This document shows, piece after piece, positions 43,273 to 43,305 of a DNA stretch of 43,305 nt. The stretch is from a virus. The position numbers and the translations under genes were made by a program. The notes under the pieces are model-generated. The model worked only from the letters and a program-made list of their open reading frames with translations, ran no database searches and was not told the origin of the DNA. The stretch lies in IMG/VR virus record IMGVR_UViG_3300035698_012288, positions 1 to 43,305 of that record; one strand, given 5' to 3'. Position 1 is the first letter of the stretch; every line of letters begins with the position of its first letter.

Positions 43273-43305
43273 TAGTTTTCCTTTCTATAATACTATATTA
43301 ACATA
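43179..43305. repeat. Right copy of the 127-bp terminal direct repeat
   Basis: Exactly identical to bases 1-127; see the left copy. Overlap of these copies closes the genome. Confidence 0.95.

Overview
The window is one complete tailed-phage genome with its two ends overlapping. Bases 1-127 are repeated exactly at 43179-43305, so the contig closes into a circle of 43,178 bp. It is A+T-rich and uses the standard bacterial code (TAA, TGA and TAG all act as stops). I see no tRNA, rRNA, CRISPR array, integrase, or recognisable DNA polymerase, primase, replicative helicase or RNA polymerase. The virion genes suggest a short-tailed (podovirus-like) particle: a large terminase, a long portal, a scaffold, a major capsid protein, an adaptor-like protein, a tail hub resembling P22 gp10, fibre-like proteins and three low-complexity proteins of ejection-protein type, with no tape-measure, tube or sheath gene. 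The host is not identifiable. The lysis genes (M23 peptidase, XhlA-like and holin-like membrane proteins) and AAAGGAGGTG ribosome sites would suit many bacteria. Repeated leaderless starts point to a host lineage that translates leaderless mRNAs well. || Layout. (1) 94-3034, minus strand, continuous through the closure point with 43272-42910: small zinc-ribbon and hypothetical proteins plus a cytidylyltransferase-like enzyme. (2) 3035-3295: divergent control region with an extended -10 promoter and two long RNA hairpins. (3) 3296-6962, plus strand: candidate small terminase, a Phd-like repressor with its own promoter and tandem operator, an HNH protein and many short genes. (4) 6980-29748, plus strand: packaging, head, tail, fibre, ejection and lysis genes, divided into sub-operons. 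(5) 29749-29799: convergent terminator region. (6) 29800-36046, minus strand: DUF1064 nuclease, NinG/HNH-like protein, C5 cytosine methyltransferase, MT-A70 adenine methyltransferase, two HTH regulators and many small proteins. (7) 36047-37163: largely non-coding, structured region with one gene, a strong minus-strand promoter and a phased array of six short sites. (8) 37164-43272, minus strand: HNH nuclease, RecB-like nuclease, SPFH membrane protein with a tiny membrane partner, a zinc/HTH/nuclease fusion, and further DNA-metabolism candidates. || How it works together. The late block begins sub-operons with a recurring signal, TG-N-TAWAAT, followed by 5-8 nt and then ATG, so the first gene of each unit is probably leaderless while following genes use strong Shine-Dalgarno sites. 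Several promoters elsewhere are followed directly, at the expected +1, by a long hairpin whose imperfections are mostly G-U wobbles in the transcribed strand. Intergenic gaps that are not tight overlaps tend to hold branched RNA structures. The most unusual items are: the AUA start implied for the major capsid gene; a possible plus-strand antisense RNA matching 23 nt beside a neighbour's ribosome site; three copies of a 41-44 nt leader at adjacent gene starts in the methyltransferase region; a long open frame inside the C5 methyltransferase gene; and a gene that reads in-frame through two internal Shine-Dalgarno/ATG signals.
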